Positions 34,460 to 46,221 are shown, numbered from the stretch's first letter. The stretch: 64,000 nucleotides of DNA from Henckelia pumila (GCF_033568475.1 NW_027331831.1:1-64000); one strand, 5' to 3'. Notes: generated from the letters alone by a model not told the origin. Translations and numbers: made by a program.

Positions 34460-37400
34460 ATTCTCCCCCTCTAAGAATCGATTTCGTCCTCGAAATCAAT
34501 CTATGTTCTATCACAAGGTCAAGGATAAAGTCAAAGGACTGCAATAAGAATTTACATCTCGGAACTAAGTCCAGAATCTGCTTCCAATCAAACTCTGAGT
34601 CGTTCGTCTCAATTAGTTCAACATCTCAATCAATCCGAAAATTCAAAAACTCTAGTCGATTACTTCATCAACACTCCGTCCGTCTATCAAAAGTCAACTC
34701 ATCGTCGTCAGAAAATTCTTCTAAACTCAGTCACAATTCGAATCATCTTACGTTCTAACTCAGAGACACAGAAATTTCAAATCAAAAAGAAAGAGTTCTT
34801 CATCTCTCCTAGTACAGCTTCTAGAAAGTGCTTTTAATAATCATCTGATCGCTATCGTTGTACGAAGTTTCCACAATAATCAAGAATTCTGCCAACTAGT
34901 GCTAAGTCGAGTACTACAACTCATGGAAATTACTCTAAAGTTTGACTAATCTAATCTGGTTGTCCGTCGTTCTGAGGGTATCGAATCGAAATAAGTTGTA
35001 ATCAATAACAAAAATCTATTCTAAGTCTATGCCGAAAGAACAAATACATCGAGGATTTCTGTCTAGACTGACAGATTTCGGCAATTCATGACATCTGACA
35101 ACCTCTGACAAGATATCAATTTCTGTTCTTCATCAAAAACATTCTGTACAGAAAACTGTAGCGGATTCCATCAATCAATCAATCAAAATCAGACAGTAGA
35201 TGAAATAAGAATAAATTCTTCGGTTCTAAACATCAGTTGCTGCATTCACCCTTCAGTTAAAAAGATTCAAATCAGAAATCTCTATAAGAAGAAAATCAAT
35301 TACTGCAAGATCATCAGTACTGAACTCAGAATACAGAAGAGCGGATAAACATAATTCTATCATCAGATAATAAGATCAAAGAAATTTATTTGGTCCAATC
35401 AGAATTCAAACATCGTGATTAGTAAACAACTGATCGGCGTAAAATTCTGAAAAGATTGTCGAAAACTCTGTACAATCAGTACAATTCTCATAGCCAGAAA
35501 TCAAGAAATTCATCAATAAGAATTCCTAATTTCAACTAATACTTCTGAAAGATTCGGTCAACATAAAATTCTTCAACAATATAAGATTATTCTTCAAATA
35601 AAATGGCCTGTTCAAAGTTCAAAACGGCCTTAACTCATTTCACAAATGATTCTGAGAAAGTTCTCTTCACGAACTTCCTGAAGATAAAATTCGGATCCCC
35701 AATCAGTGTCGAACTCGTTCTGACAATCGGAACCAATCTAGAAGTTCAATCAGAACAACTTCAGTCGTTCAATAACCACTGGCACATCAACCAGTTCAGG
35801 TTACAATTCAAAACATCAAATGTAAAGCTTTGAGAGTTCGTTCATACTATTCTGTAACAACAGTCATTCAACAGAATAAATCAAGAATTCTTAGAATCGA
35901 GAATTCTTAATGGAAGATTCCATTACTCGATCAACGATAATCAGATAACATCTCATCTCGGACTCACCAAGTAGCCTTGCTACAAATCATCGGATTGTGA
36001 TCCCAATTCCATTCTGAATCAGAATAGATTGTACAACAGAAATTTAGATTGTTCTCTCTTTGACTGCTGACAGTTCAAAACGTCAGAATCCATACATCGA
36101 ACTTCATATTTCATCATCCTCTATTCGATCTGATTCCTCAATTCATCAAACATCTTCCGATCATTTGGAAGAACTCTGAATAAACTTCAAAGTGTCAATC
36201 TCCTGATACTCTGTCTCAAACCGAAACATCTGGCACCACAAAAGTTATTCGCTAAAAAGGCATCAATAAAAACCTGAAACTCAAATTATACTCAGATCAG
36301 ATCTATCTTCATCGGATTCTGAAAGGTCGAATCATATTCCAAAGCATTCTCAATCTTCTCAATCAACTCTGGTTCGAAGTCGAATGAAGGAGTCAAAATA
36401 AATGTTCCATCTGTTCCAGACTCTATCAGAAGTGCGACAATCATCTGTCAAAGAGGACAACTGAAGTAGATAAAATAAGATCAGATCATTCAGCTCAAAA
36501 TCTTAGTTGTTTCAATCAGTTCTCTGGATAACAATAGAATTCGCAGTCAGATTAATCGTCCTCTAAAACTCTCTTTCCCAATTCATAATCAGTTCGGACT
36601 GCGACAATCAAAACTTCTATCTTTTAAGATCAGAACAGATTACTGAAATCTTTCAAGCAATAAGATCTCTGTGAGACTCGAATCGAAAACTAATAATACA
36701 TCTCGAGCGTCTTCAACTTCTTCAATGCTCAAGATAAAAAGGAGTTCTTCTGAACAAGAATAAGTCTCAACTCTCAATAAGAAGGAGTGCAAAGCACCGA
36801 AAGGTCATCAATACCGAAGAATCAATAATACTGAGGTGCTGATCAATCTCTCCTTCAATTCAATAAGAACTGGTCTCAAGATACAAACTAAACAGAAGAA
36901 CATAATCTGCTGAGTATTCGTCTAATCAACAATAAGAATTCTTCAAAGTATTCGCGATAGAATTCGCTAAATCCAAAAATCTTTAAATTCAGATAAGGAC
37001 GTCGATCCAGATCAATTCATAACAGCTCTAGTCTTGAGGTATTCAATAAAATTCCATCTTCTTAGAGAAAAGATCGAGGAAAAGACAACTCGTTCTCAAC
37101 AAGATTCAGACATCAGAAGAATAGCATAATTGATCGACAAGAAAATCTACGAACAATCCTTAAAGAATCTGAAAGATCAATACGGCTCTTCGAAGGATAA
37201 GAGATTCATCGATAAGAATACTCAAGAACTTATCTACAACTCTCTGGAAGATTGGTTCGAAGGACTCATAATTATTGCAGATGCAATTCCAATTCAATCT
37301 GTACGATAAAAATTCAAATCGGTCGTACCTCATTCCGAATTCAATCTCTGAAACTTCTTCCCTTCAGATTATCAGTCGATGATGTCTGATCTAAAATTAA

Positions 37401-37483
37401 TGTTGAACTCATCCTCTCGACTCAGAGGCAAATCTGGAATCTCAACTAGACAACATCAGCAAACTTAACATCTCTGTTAAATC
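34460..37483 (-). pseudogene. Second, partial Ty3 internal region
   Basis: Copy of 28102-31121 with only scattered differences (offset 6,358 at the start, 6,362 at the end). It breaks off at CTCTGTTAAATC (37483), directly joined to copia B integrase. It shares the same frameshifts and decay as the first copy, so the decay came before the copies separated. Confidence 0.85.
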
Positions 37484-38105
37484 GGATTTAAAAATGATAC
37501 AAACACGAGGTGGAAATAAGTACTTTATAAGATTCATTGATGATTGCACCAGATTTTGTTACGTATATTTATTGAAAAGCAAAGATGAAGCAATTGAAGC
37601 TTTCAAAAAATATAAGACTGAGATTGAAAATCAACGAAGTTCGAAAATTAAAATGATTCGAAGTGATCGACGTGGAGAGTATGTGGCTCCTTTTGAAGAA
37701 TTTTGCTCAACTTCGGGCATCATTCATCGAACGACAGCCCCATACTCACCTCAATCCAATGGCGTTGCAGAACGCAAAAATCGAACATTAAAGAAAATGA
37801 TGAACGCGTTGTTAATAAATTCTGGCTTACCTCAAAATATGTGGGGTGAAGCGATTCTCTCAGCAACTCACATTCTAAATCGGATTCCAATTAAAAGAAA
37901 AGACAAAATACCATATGAACATTGGAAAGGTCGTAAACCTTCTTACCAATACCTCAAAGTGTGGGGGTGTTTGGCTAAAGTAGAAGTACCTAAGCCAAAA
38001 CAAATAAAAATTGGGCCTAAAATGGTTGACTGTATATTTATTGGTTATGCATACAATAGTAGTGCATATCGATTTTTAGTACATAAGTCAATGATTTCTG
38101 ATATA
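37484..38105 (+). pseudogene. Copia B integrase core
   Basis: Begins inside the gene: DLKMIQTRGGNKYFIRFIDD, then YVYLLKSKDEAIEAFKKYK, IRSDRRGEY (second catalytic Asp), YSPQSNGVAERKNRTLKKMM (catalytic Glu), then the conserved tail WKGRKPSYQYLKVWGCLAKV and FIGYAYNSSAYRFLVHKS. Cut by the MITE at about 38106. The zinc domain and first catalytic Asp context upstream are missing. Confidence 0.92.
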
Positions 38106-38300
38106 AAAGACAACTCTTAAAAAGCGTTGTCGTTTTTAGATACGACAACGCTTTTTAAGCGTTGTCGTTGCTGGAAACGACAACGCTTTTTCCGCGTTGT
38201 CTTTGAGCGTGGTATTTTACAACACTGCCTACGACAACGCTTTTTCGGGGACATTAACAACGCGGAAAAAGCGTTGTCTTTGGCCGTTTTTCTTGTAGTG
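38106..38300. mobile_element. CACTA-type MITE inside copia B
   Basis: About 195 bp of inverted and direct repeats of GACAACGCTTTTT and its complement AAAAAGCGTTGTC. The right end reads TTTTTCTTGTAGTG, the reverse complement of the CACTACAAGAAAAA terminus known from plant CACTA elements. The left end lacks that terminus, so the element is truncated there. Copia coding (SDI before, HEGTILESRNAV after) is contiguous across it. Confidence 0.85.
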
Positions 38301-39954
38301 ACATGAAGGCACAATTTTGGAGTCAAGGAATGCTGTATTCTTTGAAAATATCTTTCCATGTAAAGAAAGGAAAGAAATTAGTTCGAACAAGCGAACTCAT
38401 GAAAACACAACTGAAACTCCACAAAACAACGAGGAACCACGATGCAGCAAGCGTGTAAGAGTTGAAAAGTCGTTTGGTCCTGATTTTCTAACATACATGT
38501 TAGATAATGAACCATCATGCACAATCATACGTGGGAGTTGGTTGATCTCCCTCCGGGATATAAATCTTTAGGATCCAAGTGGATTCTTAAAAGGAAATAC
38601 AAAGAAGATGGATCTATAGATAAATATAAAGCTCGATTAGTGGTTCAAGGTTTTAGACAAAAGGAGGGATATGATTTCTTCGATACCTACTCTCCTGTTT
38701 CTAGAATAACATCCATTCGTGTTCTCATAGCTATTGCAGCATTGCATGATCTAGAGATACATCAAATGGATGTTAAAACAGCGTTTTTGAATGGAGAGTT
38801 GGACGAAGAAATATATATAAAACAACCAGAAGGGTTTATTGTACCCGGAAAAGAAGGAAAGGTGTGTAAACTTGTCAAGTCATTGTATGGACTCAAACAA
38901 GCACCTAAACAGTGGCATCAAAAGTTTGACACTGCAATATTATCAAATGGTTTCACAATAAATGAATGTGACAAATGTGTCTACATCAAAGGTACTACAA
39001 ATGCATATGTAATTGTTTGTCTTTATGTAGATGACATGTTAATCATGGGAAGCAACCGTGAATTGATTGTGAAAACCAAGAAAATGTTGAGACAACATTT
39101 TGACATGAAGGATTTGAGATTGTGTGATATTATTCTAGAGATTAAAGTCTCTAGACTTCCTACTGGAATTATGTTATCCCAAACTCATTATGTAGAAAAA
39201 GTTCTTGAACGATTTAATGCCACAAATCGTCCTCCGGCTAGAACACCTATGGAATTGGGTACAAATTTAGCCAAAAATAGAGGAGAACCTGTTTCACAAG
39301 TGGAATATGCAAGGATGATAGGAAGTTAAATGTACTTAACTAACTGTACCCGTCCTGATCTTGCATATACTGTAAACAAACTTAGACGGTTCACAAGTAA
39401 TCCAAGTGAGGATCATTGGAAAGCACTAATGAGAGTGCTTGGATATTTGAAATACACTTCTAGTTATGGAATAGTGTATACAAAATATCATGCAGTTCTA
39501 GAAGGATATTGTGATGCAAATTGGATTTCTGACACGAAAGACTCCAAGTCTACGAGTGGATATGTGTTCACAATCGGTAGAGGAGCGGTGTCATGGAGAT
39601 CCTCTAAACAAACTTGTATAGCTCGGTCGACTATGGAGTCCGAGTTCATTTCTCTAGATAAAGCTGGAGAAGAAGCCGAGTGGCTTCGAAACTTTCTAGA
39701 AACCGGTGTCTTCCATTACGATTCATTGTGACAGTCAGTCAGCAATAGGAAGAGCACAAAGTAGTATGTACAATGGTAAATCTCGACATATTCGTCGGAG
39801 ACACAATACCATAAGAAAATTGATCTCGAATGGGGTTATTTCGGTTGACTATGTGAAGTCAAAGGAAAACCTTGCGGATCCGCTTACAAAAAGTATAAAT
39901 AAAGATCAAATGTACAAACTACTTGGAAGAATGAGTTTAAAATCCACAAATTAA
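38301..39954 (+). pseudogene. Copia B reverse transcriptase and RNase H
   Basis: ESRNAVFFENIFPCKERKE resumes after the MITE. A deletion of about 90 bp joins MLDNEPSC to NHTWELVDLPPGYKSLGSKW. RT motifs: YKARLVVQGF, DTYSPVSRI, QMDVKTAFLNGELDEEIY, SLYGLKQAPKQWH and CLYVDDMLIMGS. A stop at 39327 (TAA) falls in IGS*MY. RNase [37 protein letters not shown]; a frameshift near 39715; then [20 protein letters not shown] and ENLADPLTKS. Confidence 0.92.
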
Positions 39955-40491
39955 AAATATTTATAGCGGTAACCCAACCTTGAAAATTAGACATCCCAAA
40001 ACCTTGGTTCAATGGGACAACTAAGTTATAAATATTAGTCTGAGTGCTTGGAATTGTTACTTGCTCATTCCTGAAATATCCAAGTATAAATGACCTGCAA
40101 AATGTGGTGAGGTTAAGTTTTCTTTTAATGATTCCTATACCTATGAGGTGGAGTAACGCAGGATACTCTTGATAGGAGATCACCTATATAAGTGTGAAGT
40201 ATTGGCCGCTTTGATTGCAACACTTATGAATCTAAGATACGGTCCAGGGCCGAAATGGACACAACGTGAGAACAAAATATGTTAGAGTATTGTTATGTAA
40301 GTACTATTGTCTTGGTTTACACAAACGGTTGATTAGTTCAAGATATCGCGTCACTATGCAACTAGTAAATCCGATAGTATTTTACTACGGTAGGTTCAAA
40401 GCCACAAGCTACCTATCCTGATGTAACAATAACTCAAAATGATTTTCTAGTGAGAATGTTACTATACGTGAAATTCATTCATGTGAGGGAT
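39955..40491 (+). other. Copia B 3' untranslated region
   Basis: No reading frame of note. It ends with the purine-rich ATGTGAGGGAT before the 3' LTR. Confidence 0.6.
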
Positions 40492-41501
40492 TGTTGGAAA
40501 TAATTAATTGAATAAATTGTGGAAGATATGGGCTTGACCCAAGTGGCTTGAAAAAGCTTGAAAAAATTGTCCCAAGTATTGCAAATATTTTGAATTTGGT
40601 GAAATAAATTGGAGGAAAATGGGGAAATGGTTGTCCCACATTGGAACAACTCCAATTTATTGCTCACCTTAAATAACCCATGTTTGGTTTATGGGATTGG
40701 GCCCTTAGGGCACCGATGTCTTGTAAAGGGGCAAGATGCTAATCGATGCAACAAACACACGCGCGCGGCCGGCCGGTGTGGCGTGGCGAGGCAAGGTCTT
40801 ATGATAAATTATTCTTTTTGAATAAAATTTATTTAAAATAATATTTTATTATTTTATTGAGTGCGCCCGGGCGGTAATTAATTACCGTTCGAGCGCATCA
40901 CCTCGTTTGCGGGACAGAAGTTGGGCGCCCAAGCGGTAATAAATGACCGCTCGAGCACACCGTTCAAAGTAGGCGTGCGCCCGAGCGGCAAAATATTACC
41001 GCCCGCGCGCGACACCTATTAGGTGCGAGACAGAAGATTGGCGCTCGAGCGGTAGAAAATTACCGCCCGAGCGCACCTTCTGTGTTCTGAAAAGTCACGA
41101 CTCTTTCTGGGCTTTTTCTGTCATGGGTTGCATCCTTACGACTTCAAACGTGTTATTTCGTGTATAAGACTATATATACGTTGGTTATAACACAGAAAAG
41201 TTACACAGAAACATCTGATAACGTATATATCAGATTTCTGATTTCTGAAAAATCTCTCCCTCACTTTCTCAAAGAAAAGTTGAAACTTATTTTCGTTCGC
41301 TGAAGTTCGTGATATTTGTAGTGCTGCTATATCACGATTGTTAGTCGTTGTATCTTAGAGACGATTGTCGCCAACGTTGAGCACTGTTAACGGGCAATTT
41401 AGTCTTGCGGATAGAGAGATTCTCTCGCCTCGACTAGTTGTTGTTGCCGTTGCTGCTGTTGTTGTACACGTTTTCAGAATTCGAGGTACACCTTTATAAC
41501 A
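40492..41501 (+). repeat. 3' LTR of copia B (1,010 bp)
   Basis: Starts TGTTGGAAATAATTAATTG and ends CCTTTATAACA. Followed by the target duplication AAATC. It carries the palindrome array from 40863 to about 41078, with a few substitutions relative to the 5' copy, and about 140 bp beyond the point where the 5' copy is cut. Confidence 0.9.
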
Positions 41502-42276
41502 AAATCTCAAAAACAAATATAAGATGTTATTCATTCAAGAAGTAGCTTGTATAGGTGTATTTAAAATCTATGCCCTCTCTCGTTGTTCTAAAGAAAATTT
41601 GGAGTACACAGCAAATCTTTAATCTAAAAGATGTGTATTGTTCAAATTCACTGCCCTCTCTCATTGTTCTACCGCAGATTTGGACCGAAACTCAAAAAAA
41701 TATTTGTGAGAATCGTTATTCATATCTCGAACTTTATCTTCTTCAAGTTCATGAGAAAGCATTGAAAACATCACTTTAATTCAAGAAATAGTTCTCTACA
41801 AAAGTATACTGCAGCAGAAATCCCACTCAAAATTTCAAGCCTCAGTTCGATAAATGGGGCCCAAGACATCGTATGGCCATTCATCATATATAAACTCATC
41901 TTTCGTTTACAAAAAAGAGCCATCTAACATTTAGTAAATGCTGTTGAATTAACAGCAAACAGAGGCGCCACCCCACAATCAATACAACGTATTACACCAA
42001 GTATTGAATTGTGGTTCCAACTTCCTGTTTCTTAGCAGAAAACAATTTAAATCTTGGTGGGGTGACTTGAAATATATCCAGAGTTCTGACAAATACTTGA
42101 TTGGTGTAGGTTGTTGCAACATGAATTATTTGAGTGGGCTCCTATAAAACCTTGTGGCTGAAGGTGGGGGCAAAGATGATTTTGAAATGACAGATGCTTC
42201 ATCATAATTTATGATGATTGGAAGACAAATTCATGTGATTCTTGGAAAATTTCAAACCAACATCTAAGCACTCCTC
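41502..42276 (+). promoter_or_regulatory. SAUR flank and type B promoter with core deleted
   Basis: SAUR downstream DNA, then the type B upstream blocks (CTTGGTGGGGTGACTTG near 42052, TGATGATTGGAAGACAAATTC near 42211). After CATGTGATTCTT (42242) it jumps to GGAAAATTTCAAACCAAC. The roughly 150 bp that hold the TATA box in every other type B copy are missing. The leader string CTAAGCACTCCTC is then interrupted by copia C at 42277. Confidence 0.75.
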
Positions 42277-42460
42277 AGTTAAGATAAGAGAGAAGGAGAA
42301 AAGTATTATATTATTGAATGTATTGCATCAAGTTTACTGTACAATATATAGATCCAAAGGATCCATTCGAGAACCATCTACTAACAAACTAGTAACCAAA
42401 TTCTCTACAGTAAGCTATTTACAAAAACAATACAATTATTAATACTTTAATACTTTAACA
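42277..42460 (-). repeat. Copia C 3' LTR
   Basis: 184-bp LTR, left end of the element in window coordinates. On the minus strand it starts TGTTAAAGTATTAAAG. Confidence 0.92.
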
Positions 42461-45423
42461 TTCCCCCGCAAGCTAAGCTTGGTGGATGACATCACACTTA
42501 GCTTGGAACATAATCTGTCAAAGAAGGCAAATGAGAGTGGTTTGGTAAGTATATCCGCAATTTGATCAAGAGCTGGAATATGTTGAACAAGTAAAGTTCC
42601 AGCTAGTACTTTCTCCCGAACAAAGTATAAGTCGAGCTCCATGTGTTTGGTACGAGAGTGTAGAACCGGATTTGCACTCATTGAGACCGTACTTAGATTA
42701 TCGCACCAAATAACAGGAGCTTTTGGCAAAAAAATATTTTGAAGCTCATGTAAAAGTGATTGGATCCATGCAATTTCTGTAGCAGCACTTGCTAAGCTGC
42801 GATATTCTGCTTCAGTGCTGGATCATGAGATAGTATGCTGCTTTTTGGAGCTCCAAGCAATCAAACATTTGCCTAAATAGATGCGAAAACCTGAAACTGA
42901 TTTTCTATCATCAGGGTCAGTGGCCCAATCCGCATCAGAGAACCCAACAAGATCAAGAGAAGCAGACTTGGGAAAAAATAACCCATGATCAGAAGTTCGT
43001 TGCAAATATCGTAAAATTCTTTTTACAGCTTTCCAGTGAATATCTTTAGGGGCATGCATGAACTGACAGACTTTGTTTACCGAGAAAGAAATCTCTGGCC
43101 TTGTGATAGTAAGGTATTGTAATGCTCCAACAATACTCCGATACAAAGAAGGATCTGAGAAAGCCTCTCCTTTATGCGCAGATAAATAATCATTTGTGAT
43201 CATTGGTGTAGGCAAAGGTCTAGCATTATCCATACGAGCACGAACAAGAAGCTCTCTCACATATTTTTGCTGGGTAAGAAGTAAGCCACCATCAAAAGTA
43301 TTTTTCACTTCAACACCAAGGAAATAATGAAGTTCTCCAAGTTTTTTTAAAGCAAAAACAAGGCCGAGTCTGGTAATGAGTTGTTTGATCTTGGTTGGAT
43401 CACTTCCGGTAATTAATATATCATCAACATACACTAGAATATATATACAAGAAGATCCAACACTTTTGATAAATAACGAATGATCAGCCCGAGAGCTTGT
43501 GAATCCTTCGGAGATAAGAAATCCTTTTAACTTGTCGAACCATGCCCTAGGAGCCTGTCTAAGGCCATACAAAGCCTTATGAAGTTTGCACACTAGAGGT
43601 TGACCAGTAGAGGAAGATACTTCAAAACCAGGTGGTTGATTCATATATACTATTTCATTCAAAACACCGTGTAAAAAGGCATTGATCACATCAAGTTGTT
43701 GGATCTTCCATCCACGAAAAATGGCCAAAGAGAGAATAAGTCGAACAGTGATAGGTTTCACTACGGGGCTGAAAGTTTCTTTGAAATCCAAACCGGCAGT
43801 TTGAAGGTAGCCTTTGGCCACTAGACGTGCCTTGTAACGGGCAACAGAACCATCAGAATTTCTTTTGATTTTATATACCCATCGGCAACCAACAACGGTA
43901 CTATTTGAAGGTGGAGTTACCAATGTCCAGGTTTGATTATGAATAAGAGCATCAAACTCTTGTTTCATGGCTTCTTTCCAAACAAGATGACCTAGGGCTT
44001 GCTTGCAAGTTTGAGGTTCAACTTCAGCAAGGTTAGCAAGCCACGCCTTAGGCTTGTAAATTCCATGTTTAGATCTTGTAATCATAGGATGAGTTTTTTG
44101 TTGTGCAACTGGTAATTCAAGCATGGGTAATGTAGAAGAAGGTGATGATGGATCTTTTGACTTAGAGATGAGCTGTGGAGAGAATGGAATACTATCACTA
44201 GACGATGAGGATGAGTGAGTAGAGGGTGTCAAGGTATGAGCATCTGGAGAATGTGAAGGAGTATTATTTTGGGAAGAATGATGTTGTGTTGCTGGTAATA
44301 TAAAATCTGGAACAGCTCTAGGAAAACAACTAGGGAACTGTTTTTGAGATGATGGAGTATCGTGAGAGGTGGCAAAGGGAAAACAAGACTCATTAAAAAT
44401 AACATGTCTAGAAATATAAAGTTTTCCACATTTTGATAAACATTTATACCCTTTATGTTGACCACTATATCCCAAGAAAACACAAGGAGAAGAGCGAAAT
44501 TCAAGTTTATGAGAATTAAAAGGTCTAATATAAGGAAAGCATTGACAGCCAAATACCTTAAGAAAATCATAGTTTGGTGAGGTATGGAACAGCTTTTCCA
44601 AAGGTGTCTGTCCATCAAGCATAGGCGTAGGAAGCCGGTTGATCAAATACACCGCAGTTTCACATGCTTCATCCCAGAATTTGTAAGGTAACGATGCTTG
44701 AGCCAAAAGAGTAAGGGCTGTTTCAATGATATGACGATGTTTTCGCTCAGCAACACCATTTTGAGACGAGGTATGAGGACAAGAGACTCGATGAGACACA
44801 CCATGATCAAGAAAGAATTTAGTAAGTGCTCTATACTCTCCACCCCAATCAGATTGAACAATTTTAATTTTGTGATTGAGTAAGAGTTCGACTTTGTTTT
44901 TGAAATGGAGAAAAGCTTGATAGACATCTGCTTTTGTTTTGAGAAAGTATATCCAACTATAACGAGTAGCAGCATCAATAAAGCTAACATAATATCGATT
45001 TCCATTGTGAGATAACACATGAGCACCACACCATAAATCAGAGTGAATTAGATGCAAAGGTTCTGTGTATTCTGTTTGAGAATGAGAAAAAGGTAGTCTA
45101 TGACTTTTTCCAAGTTGACACGTAGAACAGAAATGGAAATTCTCATTGATATCAACTAATTCATTTTTTACTAACAAAACTTTCTTAAGTACAGATAATG
45201 AGGGATGTCCTAACTTTCTATGCCAGAGATCAAAAACAGAATTTGACTTTTGAAGACGGTGGCAAACACTTTGTTCTTGGAATTCAGCTGCAAAAGCAAG
45301 AGGAGATGAAGGTTGCTGAGTAGGATAGGATGAAGCACAGAGATCTGCAGGTATCTCGAACCGGTATAGCCCATTATATAGACTCCCTTGGAGAAGCTTG
45401 GTTCCCGTTGTGAGGTCCTTCAC
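42439..45423 (-). pseudogene. Copia C integrase, RT and RNase H
   Basis: An 866-residue open frame (45423-42823) ends at a TGA in QHTIS*SSTEAE, where relatives usually have Arg. The same frame runs on to 42439, slightly inside the LTR. Integrase zinc domain HRKLGHPS...CSTCQLGKSH; core IHSDLWCG, QSDWGGEY and [55 protein letters not shown] and VYVDDILITG. RNase H: FSDADWATDPDDRKSVSG, WCDNLSTVSMSANP and DILTKPLS. One nonsense codon apart, this part is uninterrupted. No gag nucleocapsid is present upstream, so it was non-autonomous. Confidence 0.95.
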
Positions 45424-45488
45424 AAAACAAGAAGATGGATTAAATTCAATGGAAACTCCATTATCTTTAGTAAATTGGCTGACGCTAA

Positions 45489-45740
45489 TCAGATTTTTTG
45501 TGATATGGGGAACATGAAAACTTTACTGGTAATTGGGGAGCAAAAGTTAAAAGATCCTGTATGAGAGATAGGAAGACCCCTACCATTACCCATGAAGAGT
45601 TGTTGATTACCAGTATACTCGGATCCAACACTGATATTACTTAGCTCATTTGTGACATGATTTGTGGCTCCAAAATCAGGGTACCAGTTAGGATCTGGAA
45701 AGTTCTCTGAAGCAGAGGCCAGAAGGTAAGAGAAAATCAA
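45489..45740 (-). pseudogene. Copia C protease region
   Basis: NWYPDFGATNHVTNEL corresponds to the copia protease site W-x-x-D-S-G-A-(T/S)-x-H, but the Ser of DSGA is Phe here. It is followed by GNGRGLPISHTG. A stop precedes the integrase frame. The protease active site is therefore damaged. Confidence 0.85.
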
Positions 45741-45749
45741 CGAGTCTTG

Positions 45750-46019
45750 TCACTGAAAGAGAACATACTCAGGATTGAGAGATCCCGGTCGACCATTTTC
45801 TGATGGCAAGAGCTCAGAGGGGCAGATCGCTCTGCCGTAGATGAAATCGTCAAGCCCGAGTCCACGGATTCCAGCTTCAAGTTGTTGCTTCCACATAAGA
45901 TAATTTCCATCGTCCAAGCGTACAGTAGCTAGCAGGTTGGCCGGATTGATGAGATTTGAAAGAGGATTGGATATCGGCGGTGGTGGGTTAGATGAAGTGA
46001 AAGAAATAGTGGAGGCCAT
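45750..46019 (-). pseudogene. Copia C truncated gag N-terminus
   Basis: About 89 residues from MASTISF (46019), including LDDGNYLMWKQQLEAGIRG, the typical start of copia gag. It stops at 45750, and the protease region follows almost directly. The main capsid and zinc-knuckle parts are deleted. Confidence 0.85.
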
Positions 46020-46036
46020 AAAAGCTCGTGATACCA

Positions 46037-46221
46037 AGTTAAGATAAGAGAGAAGGAGAAAAGTATTATATTATTGAATGTATTGCATCATTGTTTACTG
46101 TACAATATATAGATCCAAAGGATCCATTCGAGAACCATCTACTAACAAACTAGTAACCAAATTCTCTACAGTAAGCTATTTACAAAAACAATACAATTAT
46201 TAATACTTTAATATTTTAACA
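46037..46221 (-). repeat. Copia C 5' LTR
   Basis: 185-bp LTR, 66 bp before the SAUR start codon at 46288. In the plus direction it contains CAATATATAGATCC, but its own transcription would run away from the SAUR gene. Confidence 0.92.

Larger units (their letters stand above)
25878..37483 (-). mobile_element. Ty3/gypsy element, minus strand, with partial second internal region
   Basis: Order in window coordinates: LTR (25878-28101), internal (28102-32235), LTR (32236-34459), then a second copy of the first 3 kb of internal DNA (34460-37483) with no third LTR. The plus-strand string GGGGCGTTACAATTCTCCCC marks LTR end plus PPT, and CTCTGATACCACTTAA marks PBS plus LTR end, so the element reads right to left. 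It is related to the Tekay-type element at 7781 by LTR motifs, PPT context and palindrome spacing. Confidence 0.88.
25006..41501 (+). mobile_element. Copia B, LTR retrotransposon with nested Ty3 DNA
   Basis: The outer ends are LTRs beginning TGTTGGAAATAATTAATTG. Perfect 5-bp target duplications AAATC lie at 25001-25005 and 41502-41506. Joining the flanks gives a sequence that matches the SAUR downstream region at about 4400 (GCAAAGAAAATCCCAAATAC). Inside, 25878-37483 is minus-strand Ty3 DNA. The end of the 5' LTR, the PBS, gag, protease and the first part of integrase are missing. Confidence 0.9.
42277..46221 (-). mobile_element. Copia C, minus strand, short LTRs
   Basis: Short LTRs of 184 bp (42277-42460) and 185 bp (46037-46221) differ at only a few positions. 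Perfect 5-bp target duplications TCCTC at 42272-42276 and 46222-46226. PPT (GCGGGGGAA on the minus strand) at 42461-42469; PBS-like TGGTATCACGAGC on the minus strand at 46036-46024. The very short LTRs fit the Ale/Retrofit lineage. The element lies in the 5' leader of the SAUR gene at 46288, in opposite orientation. Confidence 0.95.
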
